Assembly: GCA_963989385.1 (NCBI GenBank)
Contig: OZ022498.1
Span: 101,789,298-101,853,297 of the forward strand
Direction of reading: 5' to 3'
Origin: Ctena decussata
Taxonomy: Eukaryota; Mollusca; Bivalvia; Lucinida; Lucinidae
Length of the DNA stretch: 64,000 nt
The notes beneath the pieces were generated by a model. That model ran no database searches. It worked only from the letters and a program-made list of their open reading frames with translations, and was not told the origin of the DNA. Both the position numbers and the translations under genes were made by a program. This document shows positions 1 to 11,013 of this stretch, in pieces; position 1 is the first letter of the stretch; each line of letters starts with the position of its first letter.

Positions 1-239
1 GTCTCAATGTCTTCTGGTTTAGCAAAGACCATTCTACAGGGCACAATGAAGGGAAAAAGAAGAAGAGGTAGACAGAAGAAGAGGTGGGAAGACAATATTA
101 AAGAGTGGACAGGGATGGATTTTGCCAGCTCAGCTAGGGCAGCTTAACACAGGACAAGGTGGAAAGGGATTGTTTCGAAGTAATCTGTGGTGCCCCAACG
201 ACCTAGTAAGGTTATGGGATATAATAGAATAGAATAGAA
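1..239 (+). mobile_element. 5'-truncated LINE tail, copy 1
   Basis: This is the C-terminal end of a non-LTR retrotransposon ORF2. Translation gives the family tail SSGLAKTILQG...GRQKKRWEDNIKEWTGMDF, followed by an in-frame stop (the AEDR of the sister copy is replaced by A-stop-H). The sequence ends in a repeated ATAGA tail. The same peptide is better preserved at 2521-2925 and is decayed near 25.7 and 27.6 kb. The copy begins outside the window or is truncated at its edge, and it is not functional. Confidence 0.75.
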
Positions 240-610
240 ATATGAGGAGAGTATGATATGAAATTCTTCAAAACTATGGTATGCCATGCTGCTATGTCTA
301 GAATTGGTCTTAATTATGAAATATCTGCAAAGAGGCTGTCAGTTTATGAAAACAGAGAAACAAAAGAACCAATGAAATGTTTAAAAAAAGGCAAAACGTC
401 AACGTCATTAATGCGGTGCTCCGCTGTACTGTAGCAGTACTTACCTTAAATAAAACAAAAGAAAATACTAATGAAATTTCATCAAAATTTCACATAACGC
501 AGATAAGAAAAATAATTTTTTCGCGGTATAGGAAAAATACTATAATTGCATTATGCTCACCGCGACAGCAAAGTCCACGCATTTTTTATCACCCCTCATA
601 ATATAATTAT
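240..610. other. stretch with no recognisable feature
   Basis: AT-rich DNA between a LINE tail and a minisatellite. A 74-codon open frame at 377-601 has no domain-like composition and I see no gene in it. Confidence 0.5.
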
Positions 611-1022
611 GAAGTTTGAAGTCTGAACTCTGAAGTCTGAAGTGTGAACTTTGAAGTCTGAACTCTGAAGTGTGAACTCTGAAGCCTGAAGTTTGAAGTC
701 TGAACTCTGAAGTATGAAGTCTGAACTCTGAAGTATGAACTCTGAAGTATGACGTCTGAACTCTGAAGTTTGAAGTCTGAACTCTGAAGTTATGAAGTAT
801 GAACTCTGAAGTTTGAACTCTGAAGTCTGAACTCTGAAGTATGAAATCTGAAGTCTGAACTCTGAAGTTTGAAGTCTGAACTCTGAAGTTATGAAGTATG
901 AACTCTGAAGTGAAGAAGTCTGAAGTGTGAAGTTATGAAGTCAGAGTTGTGAAGTACGAAGTGATGAAGTATGAACTCTGAAGTGATGAAGTCTGAAGTC
1001 TGAAGTGATGAAGTCAGAAGTC
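611..1022. repeat. GAAGTCTGAACTCT-type minisatellite
   Basis: About 410 bases of a tandem array built from GAAGTCTGAACTCT and the half unit GAAGT(C/T)TGA, with scattered one-base variants such as GAAGTATGAAC and GAAGTTATGAAGTATGAAC. Unit order is irregular, which fits slippage or unequal exchange rather than a clean satellite. It has no coding potential. Confidence 0.95.
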
Positions 1023-1130
1023 CCTCCAGGGCTTCCATATAAGACATTGCACAATTTGCTTGACATTAGACATTCGATCTGATACGACGTAACAATAATC
1101 TCAGTCAAAGTCAACTGATATTTCTGCATA

Positions 1131-1333
1131 AAGGAGAACCGATAGCTTAGTGGGTTAGGCGCTGGCCTCCTGATCTAGCGGATCGGGTTCGAGTCCCGCT
1201 TGAGGCAAGACTCTTTCCTACCGTAAAACGGGGTTCCATTGCACACAGCCTTCCATTATTATTCCCCCCTACCCCACCCCACCACCCCATCGTCCTGATA
1301 TAACTGAAATACTGTTGAAAAGAACGTAAAATC
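1131..1333 (+). mobile_element. tRNA-derived SINE, family 1, copy 1
   Basis: The head resembles a tRNA gene. It has an A-box-like TAGCTTAGTGGGTTAGGCGC, and a B box GGTTCGAGTCC about 40 bases on. The body (CCGTAAAACGGGGTTCC) and the 3' end (CGTCCTGATATAACTGAAATACTGTTGAAAAGAACGTAAAAT) recur in copies at 3.1, 28.6, 49.3 and 50.9 kb. Polymerase III promoter boxes plus a shared non-tRNA tail identify a SINE rather than a working tRNA. Confidence 0.85.
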
Positions 1334-1633
1334 GCGTTATCCATCCATCTAATTCTGCATAAACCACGCATAGAAACAGTTTAAGGACAGTGGGTTTAGC
1401 TATTAATATTACAGATAGCAGCTAATAGCTATTGTGATTATATGTGGTCCGCTTCAGATAATGAGCACATTTTGTTGAAAGTTTCATGACAATTTTGCTT
1501 GAAAAATGAAGAAGGTGTGTAACGAGATATTTTGTGGACAAATCAGCTGGTGTTAGGCCTTCTTCTCTTTCTGTGGTATATGAATGATACTGTAAATGAC
1601 ATTGGCTCAAATATTCGTCCACAGGGCACACGA

Positions 1634-1728
1634 CGTTGAATCAACATGGAATCAACGTTGATCCAGCATCATGATGTTGAATCAACTTTGATTCATTGTT
1701 GATTCCTTGTTGCGTGCCTGCTGGGAGG
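1634..1728. repeat. GTTGAATCAAC short palindromic repeat
   Basis: The stretch is dominated by alternating TTGAATCAAC/GTTGATTC motifs in both orientations and forms an imperfect hairpin. It looks like a short MITE or fold-back relic. No other copy is obvious in the window. Confidence 0.4.
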
Positions 1729-1814
1729 TTGTTTGCAGTAGATGATTCTCTGTACCATTGCAGACGTTCCTGTAGCAGCAGTCGGTTGTATTAGGGACAA
1801 GTCATTTATTACCA

Positions 1815-2220
1815 GGTGGGGGGCCGGGTACATTTAGGATGGAGGGGGGGGGGGTATTTTTTTGTGATCTACTGGGGGTGGGGGGTGGGGGTGGGGGCGT
1901 TGAATCATTAAGCCATGGAGCAGGTGGGGCATATATTCTTTTAGACATATGGGGGTGGGGGTTGGGGTCAGAATTCTTCCTTCAGTCATCATTCTTCAGC
2001 TTTTTCAAAATGTCTCAGCCTCTCGGGGGGGGGGGGGTACGTTACGCCCCCCTCCCCCACCCCAATTACTCTCGGGGGGAGGTACGTTACGCTCCCCTCC
2101 CCCACCCCACCCCCATTAATCCTTTTTTTCAGCTTAGTTCCATTCTTTCAAACTTGTCTTTGAAAACATTTACAAAAAACAAAAAACAAAAAAAGAAACA
2201 ATAAAATAAATAAAAAAAAA
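1815..2220. repeat. G/C-homopolymer and A-rich low-complexity block
   Basis: Long G runs (1841-1893, 2026-2038) are followed by two near-identical units containing GGTACGTTACGC and CCCTCCCCCACCCC (about 2027-2067 and 2074-2116). An A-rich tract (2168-2225) closes the block. The open frame across it is an artefact of base composition. Confidence 0.8.
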
Positions 2221-2520
2221 ACAACAAACTTTTCCCGCTTCATGACTGAAAATAACTTTCATTGATTTGCTGTGTTAGTGGAAAAGTATACATTCACTTA
2301 TCAGTAAATTTAAAGCCGTGTTTGTGACATCTAATCCCCAGGTGCTTGTCATCAACAAAACAGCTGCTTTGACTTCATGGGGCTGAGCCCCCAGACCCCA
2401 TTTAATATTATTAACAGCTTTATAGAGCACTCAGCATCGGATTTTATAGATGAGCATAATATCATGCCGAAAGTAATGGACCATTAATCTGTAAAGATAA
2501 TTAACCTGTAATTAATTAAA

Positions 2521-2925
2521 AGAACGCAGGCCTTTGCTATGAGATGCTACCGAAGGTTACTGAACATTTCGTACAAGGACCATATAACCCATGAGGAGGT
2601 TCGCAGGAAGATCCAAGCAGCCATTGGAGAATATGATGAACTCCTTACGCTGGTCAAGAAACGGAAACTATGGTGGTTTGGCCACGTCTCAAGGTCTTCT
2701 GGTTTAGCAAAGACAATTCTTCAGGGCACAGTGAAAGGAAAAAGAAGAAGAGGTAGACAGAAGAAGAGGTCGGAAGACAATATCAAGGAGTGGACAGGAA
2801 TGGATTTTGCCAGCTCAACTAGGGCAGCTGAAGACAGGACAAGGTGGAAAGGGATTGTTTTGACGTCATCTGTGGTGCCCCAACGACCTAGTAAGGTTGT
2901 GGGATAGAATATAATAGAATGAACT
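2521..2925 (+). pseudogene. LINE ORF2 C-terminal fragment, copy 2
   Basis: An open 122-codon piece covering the last part of a LINE reverse-transcriptase polyprotein. Recognisable blocks in order are MRCYRRLLNISYKDH, KIQAAIGEYDELLTLVKK, WWFGHVSRSSGLAKTILQG, GRQKKRSEDNIKEWTGMDF and SSVVPQRP. The reading continues upstream from Q-A-F-A and there is no catalytic RT core, so this is a 5'-truncated insertion. The 3' end is the family's GGATAGAATATAATAGAAT tail. It is the best preserved of four tails in the window and cannot mobilise itself. Confidence 0.8.
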
Positions 2926-3091
2926 TGTAAAAATGAGAAAACGTTCACTGTCTTTCATAGGTTTGATTGAGGTCAGTCCAACATAAAATAGGTAATATGG
3001 TCATTATCATGTAAACGCAGGGTTGTTGTGGGGTGGGGTTGGGTCATTGACTTTTTGTCACCTATCTGTGGAGGGGGGGGGGGGGGGGGCT

Positions 3092-3375
3092 CGTTCTTTC
3101 CAACAATATCTCAGTCATATCAGGACGATGGGAGGGTGAGTGCAAAGGACCCCGATTACAATTGAAAATATTTCCGCCTCAGGGAATCGAAGTTAAGACA
3201 GGTAGATCAGCAGGCCAGGCCCAGGGGTTATAAAACTTGAGTACATTCTCAAACTCCGAGCACATGCTCGGAAGCAGCCAACCAGTGTGCTTTATTTTGA
3301 GTTTGTGATTATTCTCAAGTTTTATAACCTCGAACCCAGGGCTTAACCCACTGAGCAACTGGGGCTCTTGGTTTC
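3092..3375 (-). mobile_element. tRNA-derived SINE, family 1, copy 2 (interrupted)
   Basis: The reverse complement shows the SINE 3' end (TCAGTCATATCAGGACGATGG) first and the tRNA-like head (GGCTTAACCCACTGAGCAACTGGGGCTC) last. The B-box region is split by a small palindromic element at 3226-3334. Confidence 0.8.
3226..3334. mobile_element. 109-bp palindromic MITE inside SINE
   Basis: The terminal inverted repeat is GGTTATAAAACTTGAG...CTCAAGTTTTATAACC, with a smaller inner hairpin around CGAGCACATGCTCG. It is flanked on both sides by CCCAGG (3220-3225 and 3335-3340), a convincing 6-bp target duplication. It inserted into an existing SINE, so it is younger than that SINE copy. Confidence 0.8.
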
Positions 3376-3589
3376 TACTTCACCAGTTCAAATAATTACA
3401 GTATTAGTTACTATAATTAGAAATATGATGATTATTTTCCAGGTTCAGTCTTGATTTGGAGTTCATACATGTACCAGGGAACCATATTTGAGAGTTACAG
3501 TTTCAAATCGCTGCAGGTTTGGGTAATTTTTGTGTTCATTTCACTTCCAGTTCCCCAAGATTTCAATCGCTCCTAAAGCTAAGGCCACC

Positions 3590-6500
3590 TTAAGGTGGTG
3601 ATTTATGGTAATTGCAAAAATCTGCATAAAACCATAATAAAATTAAGTATCTCCCTGAAAGTGAGCAGACTTCTTATTTTTGTTGTTCTCTACAGTTTAG
3701 AATACAAAATAGAAGTACATGCTGCTTATAAAAAGTTTTTATGAGGAAAGATCAAAGGGTAGTTTTCTGCGCAGAAATCTAAAAAAACATAGTTGTTCAT
3801 CGTTATTGAAAATTTAAGTAGCGCTGAAAGTACGTTATTGCATAATGAAGAGCGTCCTAGCGATTATTTGTTCCAACTCTTTCTCAAATTGTAATGTAGA
3901 CCAGATGAAAACAGTATGTAGCTTTTTCTCAAATGATCAACCATGTACAAGGTAAATGTTCACTGGAAGCACTTATTAAATATAGGGTAGGCAAGCATAC
4001 CTATATAACATCTACAATATCAATAATACATTACTGACACTTATGACAGGTGTGTAAATGAAATCGTACAACCTTGTTAAAATAGTCTCACCTGTGTGTT
4101 TTGACAAAACATTTGGGCACAGACAATGTCTTTTTTTTTAATCTGCTCAGCCTGATAATGTGTGAAAGAGTTGGGAAGGACGCTCTCCGTTATGCAACTA
4201 GGTACCCTCAGCACTAAGTATATTTTCAGTAACGGTTTTATTAGCTCACCTGTCAAGGTGAGCTTATAGTATAGCCATGGTCCGTCGTCCGTCGTCCGTC
4301 GTCGTCCACACTTTTAAACACCAATATCTCCTAAACCAGCGGGCCAATCTTGATCAAACTTTATGTGTATCATTGGTGGGGTGAGGGATTGACTGCATTA
4401 GGTTAAAGGGTAGATTGGGTTGGAACTCTGGTTGCCATGGCAACATATAGCTGCCATAGACTTATAATGGGAAAAACTTCAAAAATCTTCTTCTCTGAAA
4501 CCACGAGGCCCAGAGCTTACATATTTAGTATGTACCAATGTCTAGTAGTCCCCTACATAAATCCTGCCAACCATGCCCCTGGGGCCCAAATTGGCCACGC
4601 CCCGGAGGTCATTAGCTCCCATAGACTTACAATGGGAAAATCTTAAAAAAATCTTATTCTTTGAAACCATGAGGCCCATAGCTTATATATATAGCATGTA
4701 TCAATGTTTAGTGATCCCCTACTAAAATCCTGCCACCCATGCCCCTGGGGCTCAAATTGCCACGCAGAGCTTATATATATAGTATGTAGCAATGTTTAGT
4801 GGTCCCCTAAATAAATCCTCCCAACCAAGCCTTTGGGATCCAAACTGGCTACTCCCCGGGGGTCATAAGCTCCCATAGACTTATAATTGGAAAAACTTCA
4901 AAAATCTTCTTCTCTGAAACCATGAGGCCCAGAGCTTACATATTTAGTATGTACCAATGTCTAGTGGTCCCCTACTTAAATCCTGCCAACCATGCCCCTG
5001 GGGCCCAAATTGGCCATGCCCCGGGGGTCATAAGCCCCCATAGACTTACAATGGGAAAATCTTAAAAAATCTTCTTCTCTGAAACCATGAGGCCCATAGC
5101 TTATATATATAGCAAGTATCAATGTCTAGTGATACCCTACGAAAATCCTGCCACCCATGCCCCTGGGGCTCAAATTGCCATGCCCCAGGGGGTCATTTGT
5201 TTATATATAGCTATATAGCTTTAGAACCTTCAAAAATCTTCTTCTCTGAAACCATGAGGCCCAGAGCTTACATATTTAGTAGGTACCAATGTCTAGTGGT
5301 CCCCTACTTAAATCCTGCCAACCATGCCCCTTGGGCCCAAATTGGACACGCCCCTGGGGTCATAAGCTCCCATAGACTTACAATGGGAAAATCTTAAAAA
5401 ATCTTCTTCTCTGAAACCATAGATTATATATAGCATGTATCAATGTCTAGTGATCCCCTACTTAAATCCTGCCACCCATGCCCCTGGGGCTCATATTGCC
5501 AGCCCCAGGGGGTCATTTGTTTATATATAGCTATATAGCTTAAGAACCTTCAAAAATCTTCTTCTTTGGAACCATGAGGCCCAGAACTTATATATACATC
5601 ATGTAGCAATGTTTAGTGGTCCCCTACATAAATCCTCCCAACCAAGCCTCTGGGGTCCAAACTGGCCACTCCCCAGGGATCATAAGCTCCCATTGACTCA
5701 TAATGGGAAAATCTTATAAAATCTTCTTCTCTGAAACCATGAGGCCCAGAGCTTACATATTTAGTATGTAACAATATCTAGTAGTCCCCTTCATAAATCC
5801 TGCCAACCATGCGTCTGGGGCCCAAAGTGGCCACGCCCCAGGGGGTCATTAGCTCCCATAGACTTACAAAGAGGAAATCTTAAAAAAATCTTCCTCTCTG
5901 AAACCATGAGGCCCAGAGCTTATATGTGTAGCATGAAGCAATATCTAATGGTCCCCTACATAAATCTTGCCAACCATGCCCCTGGGGTCCAAATTGACAA
6001 CGCCCCGGGAGTCATAAGCTCCCATAGACTTACAATGAGAAAATCTTGAAAAATCTTCATCTTTGAAACCATGAGTCCCAGAGCATATATATGTAGCATG
6101 TAGTAATGTCTAGTGGTCCTCTACATAAATCGTACCAACCATGACCCTGCGGTGCAAATTGGCCACACCCAGGGGTCATAAGCTCCTGTAGACTTACAAT
6201 GGGAAAATTAAAAAAAATCTTCTTCTTTGTAGCCATGAGACCAAGAGCGTATATATGTAGCAAGTAGCAATGTCTAGTGGTCCCCTACATAAATCCTGCC
6301 GACCATGCCCCCGGGGTTCAAACTGGCCACGCCCCGGGGGTCATTAGTTCCCATAGACTAAGAACGGGAAAATCTTAAAAGATCTTCTTCTCTTAAACCA
6401 TGAGGCCCAGAGCTAACTTCTATAGTACATATGTAGCAACGTTTAGTGGTCTCTAACTTAAATCCTGCCAACCATGCCCCCTGGGATCCAAACTGGCGAT

Positions 6501-7135
6501 GCTGCTCCCATAGACTTATAATGGGAAAGACTTCAAAAATCCTTTTCTCTGAAACCATGAGGCCCAGAGTTTACATATTTAGTATGCAGCAATGTCTAGT
6601 GATCCCCTGCATAAATTCTGCCAATCAAGCACCTGAGGTCCAAGCTGCCCGCGCCCCAGGGGGTTGTTTTTTTATATAGAGCTTTATAGCTAAAGAACCG
6701 TCAAAAATCTTCTTTTATGAAACATAAGGCCAAGAGCTAATGTATTTAGTATGTATCAGTGTATAGTGGTCCTCTGCATAAATCCTGCCAATCAAGCCCC
6801 TGGGGTCCAAACTTGCCACAGCCCATGGGGTCATCGAATCCTATAGAATTGCAGCCTGTTTGTTAGCTTACCTGAGCTGGAAGCTTACATTTTATAAGTC
6901 AGGTGAGCGGTCATTGCCCTTGGGTAACTTGTTTTTTAGATACCTGCGCTGAAAATTACCCTTTGATCTTTCTTATAAAACACTTTTGAACATCAATAAA
7001 TCCTGCATTTTGGGATTCGAAATTATGAGAAACAACATAAGGAAGGCATCTGCTAATTTTTGGGAAGCTCAATTGTATTTTCGGCGTTTTATGCAGATTT
7101 TTGTCTTTGCTCTAAATCAGTGATTATCAACACCA
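3590..7135. mobile_element. inverted-repeat element hosting a pearl-like insertion
   Basis: About 200 bases at 3590-3790 reappear in reverse complement at 6935-7135. Shared blocks are CAAAAATCTGCATAAAAC near the outer edges and GATCAAAGGGTA plus GCGCAG(A/G)(A/T)ATCTAAAAA near the inner edges. The arms have diverged, suggesting an old transposon with long terminal inverted repeats. Its interior (3790-4242) has no recognisable gene and the rest is filled by the pearl-like element. Confidence 0.55.
4243..6940 (+). mobile_element. pearl-like tandem-core element A
   Basis: It begins AGCTCACCTGTCAAGGTGAGCTT (a terminal hairpin), then a (CCGTCGT)n microsatellite at 4279-4307, then about 14 imperfect units of roughly 167 bases. 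Each unit carries TCCCATAGACTTACAATGGG, GAAACCATGAGGCCCAGAGC and CCATGCCCCTGGGG. It ends near CCTGAGCTGGAAGCTTACATTTTATAAGTCAGGTGAGC. Hairpin end plus GTCC-type microsatellite plus tandem core matches non-autonomous pearl/Helentron elements of bivalves. Short open frames within the array are repeats of each other and not genes. Confidence 0.75.
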
Positions 7136-7485
7136 AGTCTTGTTTTATTTACGCCGGGCATCAGCTCGGCGTACTATTTAACGTTGCTTTTCTAAAGAAT
7201 TAATGTATTTGGATCGCCTTGGCTTTTTCCCTTGTTTTGGGGGTTACCACCGGGGTTATGTAAAATTGGGTTTTCTCCTTGTTTTGGGGGCTACCAGCAA
7301 GGTTATCTCCGCACAGCTGGTTTCGAGTGATCAGACCATGCGTTTAAATGTATTTCCAAGCAAGCATTAGGAAGGAAATCATAAACATTGTATTGCTCGC
7401 CTGTGTGCGCATTGTCACAAAACAATTAAACCAGAAAACGCAAAGTATACGCCATCGACGGCGACGCCGGACAAGTAATACATAT
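7136..7485. other. stretch with no recognisable gene
   Basis: Contains a short hairpin, ACGCCGGGCATCAGCTCGGCGT (about 7152-7173), and a related GACGGCGACGCCGG near 7457, possibly ends of another decayed small element. Nothing coding is seen. Confidence 0.4.
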
Positions 7486-7730
7486 ATATGAGCCGCGACA
7501 CGAGAAAACCTACAAGGTGGTTGTGCTCCCAGCGCAGAATCAGATCAGCCTGGGCATCCGCCCAGTCTGATCAGAGTCTTCGCTGTCCACATGAAGGTTG
7601 CTTAGACCCTTAGCTACCCCTTAAGCGCAAAGCAATAACTATGATCAGACTGGGCGGATGCCCAGGCTGATCTGAGTCTGCGCTTGGCGCACAACCAGTT
7701 TGTTGGTTTTCTCGTATTGCGGCTCATATG
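7486..7730. mobile_element. GAGCCGCGACACGA MITE, copy 1
   Basis: A palindromic element of about 245 bases. The ends are ATATGAGCCGCGACACGAGAAAACC and its complement. Both arms carry CAGATCAGCCTGGGCATCCGCCCAGTCTGATCAGAG-type blocks, so the single strand folds into one long hairpin. It has no coding capacity. Further copies lie at 12.5, 33.1 and 61.2 kb. Confidence 0.9.
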
Positions 7731-8031
7731 TACATGTACCTAGTTTCTGCTAGTGACAGGCGAAACAAAAACTGTTAATAATAACATTTTATAAGATTGA
7801 AATGAGTCGTTATGATACATGTTTGTCGGGAACCAGTCCACATGTTTATGACATGTATACAATGATAGAAGAGCCAATAAAATCTAATCAGCAGGATAAC
7901 GCCATATAACCCTATATGACTTTTGCTAGTGTCCAGATTCCTTAATATGTGCAAAGTAATTGGTTGCAGAAGATAAATGTGACAGAGTTTCCCGGCGCAA
8001 TGATGCTTTGCATCAATGTTTTCTTGTATAC

Positions 8032-9210
8032 TTAGGGACCGACCATTTGATATTCTGGGGGAGGGGGGGGGAGGGGGGGGGGGGGGGCTGGTATTCTTGA
8101 TGGAGACACAACATTTTATTTCACTGGCCTCTGGAAACAATTTCTTTCTTTTTCACCTTGTGGGAGCTAATTTATTTTTTTTTTACAAACTAACTAAAAC
8201 AGATTATTTTTTTTTTTTAATTTTATAGCTGAACTATCAGATCCTTGTTTACTTGACCTTAACATCCTTTTATTCTACCTACATCAGTAATTTTTACACC
8301 TTTTTTTCTCACAAAAAGAACATGGTGCTGTCTTGAATCAGGCTAAGGGCATGGCTTAGCTTGCTTTTGCAAACCAGTGCCTGGAGCATGTTATTCATCT
8401 AAGGTACAGATACAAACATCCCTGTATGAGCTTGGCAAAAAATTAGGGCTTAAATTAGGGCTATTTTGGCCAAAATTTAGGGCTATTTTGGCAAAGTTTT
8501 AGGGCTAACATTAGGAATTAAAGTTTTATTTCTATCCGAATATATGCCCAAACATGCTTTATTCGTACTTTAGAAAGTCTGATAAATACTTACGTGATAG
8601 ACTCACAATACTTACATGATAGAGTCACATCATACATGAATGGGAATCAAGAAAATGGGTGAAAGTTATGTGCAAAGAAGTTAACAAAGGGGGGTCTGGG
8701 GGGCTAAAGCAATTTCCCAATTTGAATGGCAATTTTAAGACTGAAAACAATAGAGAAAAACTAGGAATGATGATAAAAATAAGGGTTTTTATATTAGGAC
8801 TTTTGCCTTTTAGAGTGTTCATTTTGCCATAATGGTTTTGTCTCCCATAAGCTAGTGACTCTTGTATAGGATGTTTGTGTAAATGTATGCACATGCGGGC
8901 CCGCTGGTGTAAACCAATTGTAGATATTGAAATATTACTATAAATATGGGGGTCTGGGGGCGCAGCCCCCCAGAAGCCAGAGACATTATAAAAACTCAAT
9001 TCCAATGGAATTATCTGCAGACTATATTTTTTTGTGGAAATTTTGGGTGGAGACAGGTTATTTTTTTCTCAGATTATTTTTTGAACCCCCTTATGAGCCA
9101 GGTTATTTTTTTCCTGCATATCCAAAGACAGGGAATTTTTTTGATAAATATACCAGCCCCGCCCCCCCCCCCCCCCCCCCCCCCCAGAATATCAAATGGT
9201 CGGTCCCTTA
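8032..9210. mobile_element. TIR element with poly-G/poly-C ends
   Basis: The left end TAGGGACCGACCATTTGATATTCTGGGGG runs into a long G tract. The right end is the complement, a long C tract then CCAGAATATCAAATGGTCGGTCCCTTA. The interior has repeated A/T-rich blocks (GGTTATTTTTTTC motifs at 9055-9140) and a small TTAGGGCTATTTTGG array near 8440-8515. There is no transposase, so it is non-autonomous. Homopolymer lengths may be assembly-sensitive. Confidence 0.7.
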
Positions 9211-9404
9211 TATTAAGTATGAAAACGTAAGCAAGTGAATCTGTCACTCAATTAAAATTAACACTAATTTTGAATGCATAAAAATACCTCACTTAAAGTT
9301 AAGGTGAGTTAACGTTAAGGGATGATTGTAGTCTTGGGCCCTGGCGGACTTTTTTGTCCTTCTAACTCGGGGTGTCTGGTTTAGTTTATTTTTATTTTCA
9401 GGAG

Positions 9405-9844
9405 AAATTAGGGGAAAACTGTCTTGAAAATTGTCATTTGGGGAGGTTAATCGTCGGTTTTATGGTCGGAGATTTCGTTTTACGGCGACGCGCCAGCGAA
9501 GCCGTAAAACGCAATTTGCGACCATAAAACTGACGATTCTAATGCACTTACGAATATAACGCGACGTCTGATTGGATAACGTCGAAAATTTGCGACAGTA
9601 TATTCTACGATTTACTGTCGCAGCCATACGTCATTATAAAACGTCGCTTCTCATTGGCTGACGTTTGATTTTACGCTGCTGAAAGCGCTTGCAATGGGTG
9701 CAAAGTAGCTCACATTTTTAAGGTGAAAATGTGAAATGTGCATTAGAATGGGGATAATTGTCGCCGTAAAACGAAATTTCCGACCATAAAACCGACGATT
9801 TACCTCCCCAAATAACAATTCTAAGTACAGTTATCCCCTAATTT
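9405..9844. mobile_element. palindromic element with AAATTAGGGG ends
   Basis: Arms of roughly 110-130 bases face each other. The left contains GGGGAGGTTAATCGTCGGTTTTATGGTCGGA and CGTTTTACGGCGAC; the right carries the complements ending at TACCTCCCC. A smaller MITE (9538-9746) sits in the middle. Confidence 0.75.
9538..9746. mobile_element. ATTCTAATGCAC MITE, copy 1
   Basis: About 209 bases bounded by ATTCTAATGCACTT and GTGCATTAGAAT. Inside are CGCGACGTCTGATTGG, ACTGTCGCA and TCTCATTGGCTGACG blocks shared with the adjacent copy at 9876-10100, which is in the opposite orientation. Confidence 0.75.
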
Positions 9845-9875
9845 ACCTCCCCAAGTGACCGTGAATTTTCAATAC

Positions 9876-10100
9876 AGTTATCCCCATTCTAATGCACTTT
9901 TCCCATTTTCACTTTTAAAAGTGTGCTACTTTGCACCCACAGCAAGCGCTTTCAGCTGCGTAAAACCATACGTCAGCCAATGAGAAGCGACGTTTCTTAA
10001 AGACGTCGGGTTTCCGACAGTATATCGCAGAATATACTGTCGCAAATTTTTGAAGTTATCCAATCAGACGTCGCGTTATATTTGTAAGTGCATTTGAATA
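9876..10100. mobile_element. ATTCTAATGCAC MITE, copy 2 (inverted)
   Basis: Reverse-complement copy of the 9538-9746 element. It shares GCAAGCGCTTTCAGC, CAGCCAATGAGAAGCGACG and CCAATCAGACGTCGCGTTATA. The two copies make a further inverted pair about 130 bases apart. Confidence 0.7.
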
Positions 10101-10132
10101 CCCATTTGTCTCATGCAAATGGTATACACCCT

Positions 10133-10374
10133 GGCCCCGAAGTTATAAATTTTTTTTCGTGCTCAACTCAGCTGAACACGAAATTTTCTCTGCTGTTAAA
10201 TATGAAAGTGCCAACTAATGTTGGCATTTTCATATTCATAAGCAGAGAAAATTTCATTCTCAGCTAAACTGAGCAAGAAAACAACTGTACTTAAAAGTAA
10301 TTTGCTAATTAGTAGCAGGTAAAATTTCATGATCAGCTGAGTTGAGCATGAAAAAAGTTTTATAACCTCGGTGC
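10133..10374. mobile_element. palindromic MITE, GTTATAAA/CTCAACTCAGCTG ends
   Basis: The left end GGCCCCGAAGTTATAAA then CGTGCTCAACTCAGCTG; the right end CAGCTGAGTTGAGCATG then TTTATAACCTCGGTGCC. An inner hairpin pairs AGCAGAGAAAATTTC-type blocks. It is a non-coding hairpin element. Confidence 0.8.
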
Positions 10375-10788
10375 CAGATTAAACAACGCTTTCTATGGTG
10401 TCTGATCTGGATCTGCACTGTTTGCCTATGTCCTTTTATTGGGACACTAAATATCTAACACCATTTAGGGTTTCGTTAAGTAGGTACCATTCATGGTTTC
10501 GTTAAGTAGGTACACTGACCATGTAATTATAGTTAATACCTTTGAATGTCTCCAAAACCAGGTAGCCTTGGAACTTGGTACGTATAATGCATTGGGTATT
10601 CAAGTTCTACATTGTTTAATTTTTTAGTCAATTTACCACTTTCACGGCTGTGTTAAAAAATTGCATCGTTGTGCTTTTATATCAGAAAATGCTATAACAT
10701 TAGATTTCTAAGAACTGTTAACGACTGTGGTTTGTACGTCAGTATATACAGCCTACTTAATGAGTCTGTTAACTTGTGTGAAGGCTCC

Positions 10789-11013
10789 TGGGGCCGTATT
10801 CATAAAACGACTTAAGTGGTTGCTATGCTGTTGCTAAGGCTAAATTTCTTTGAAGGAGATTCACTACAACTATGAAATTTGCTCTGGAGGAACAGTCTTA
10901 CAAAGACTGTTCCTCCAGACAAAATTTCATAGTTGTAGGGAATCTCCTTTATAGATATTTAGCCTTAGCAACAGCATAGCAACGACTTAAGTGGCTTTAT
11001 GAATACGGCCCCA
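10789..11013. mobile_element. GGGGCCGTATTCATAAA hairpin MITE
   Basis: An almost perfect palindrome of about 225 bases. GGGGCCGTATTCATAAA and ACGACTTAAGTGG sit at the ends, and both arms carry AGCCTTAGCAACAGCATAGCAA (or its complement). The centre is GAACAGTCTTACAAAGACTGTTC. High arm identity suggests recent insertion. It lies about 270 bases upstream of the sulfotransferase exon, probably in its intron. Confidence 0.9.

Noticed and set aside
2721..2948. Minus-strand frame over the LINE tail
   Set aside because: Antisense shadow of the LINE ORF2 fragment.
4437..6679. Several similar open frames (METS/GHAP-like peptides) that look like a protein family
   Set aside because: They are the same 167-base unit of a tandem repeat read in frame; units vary by indels and the frames do not persist.
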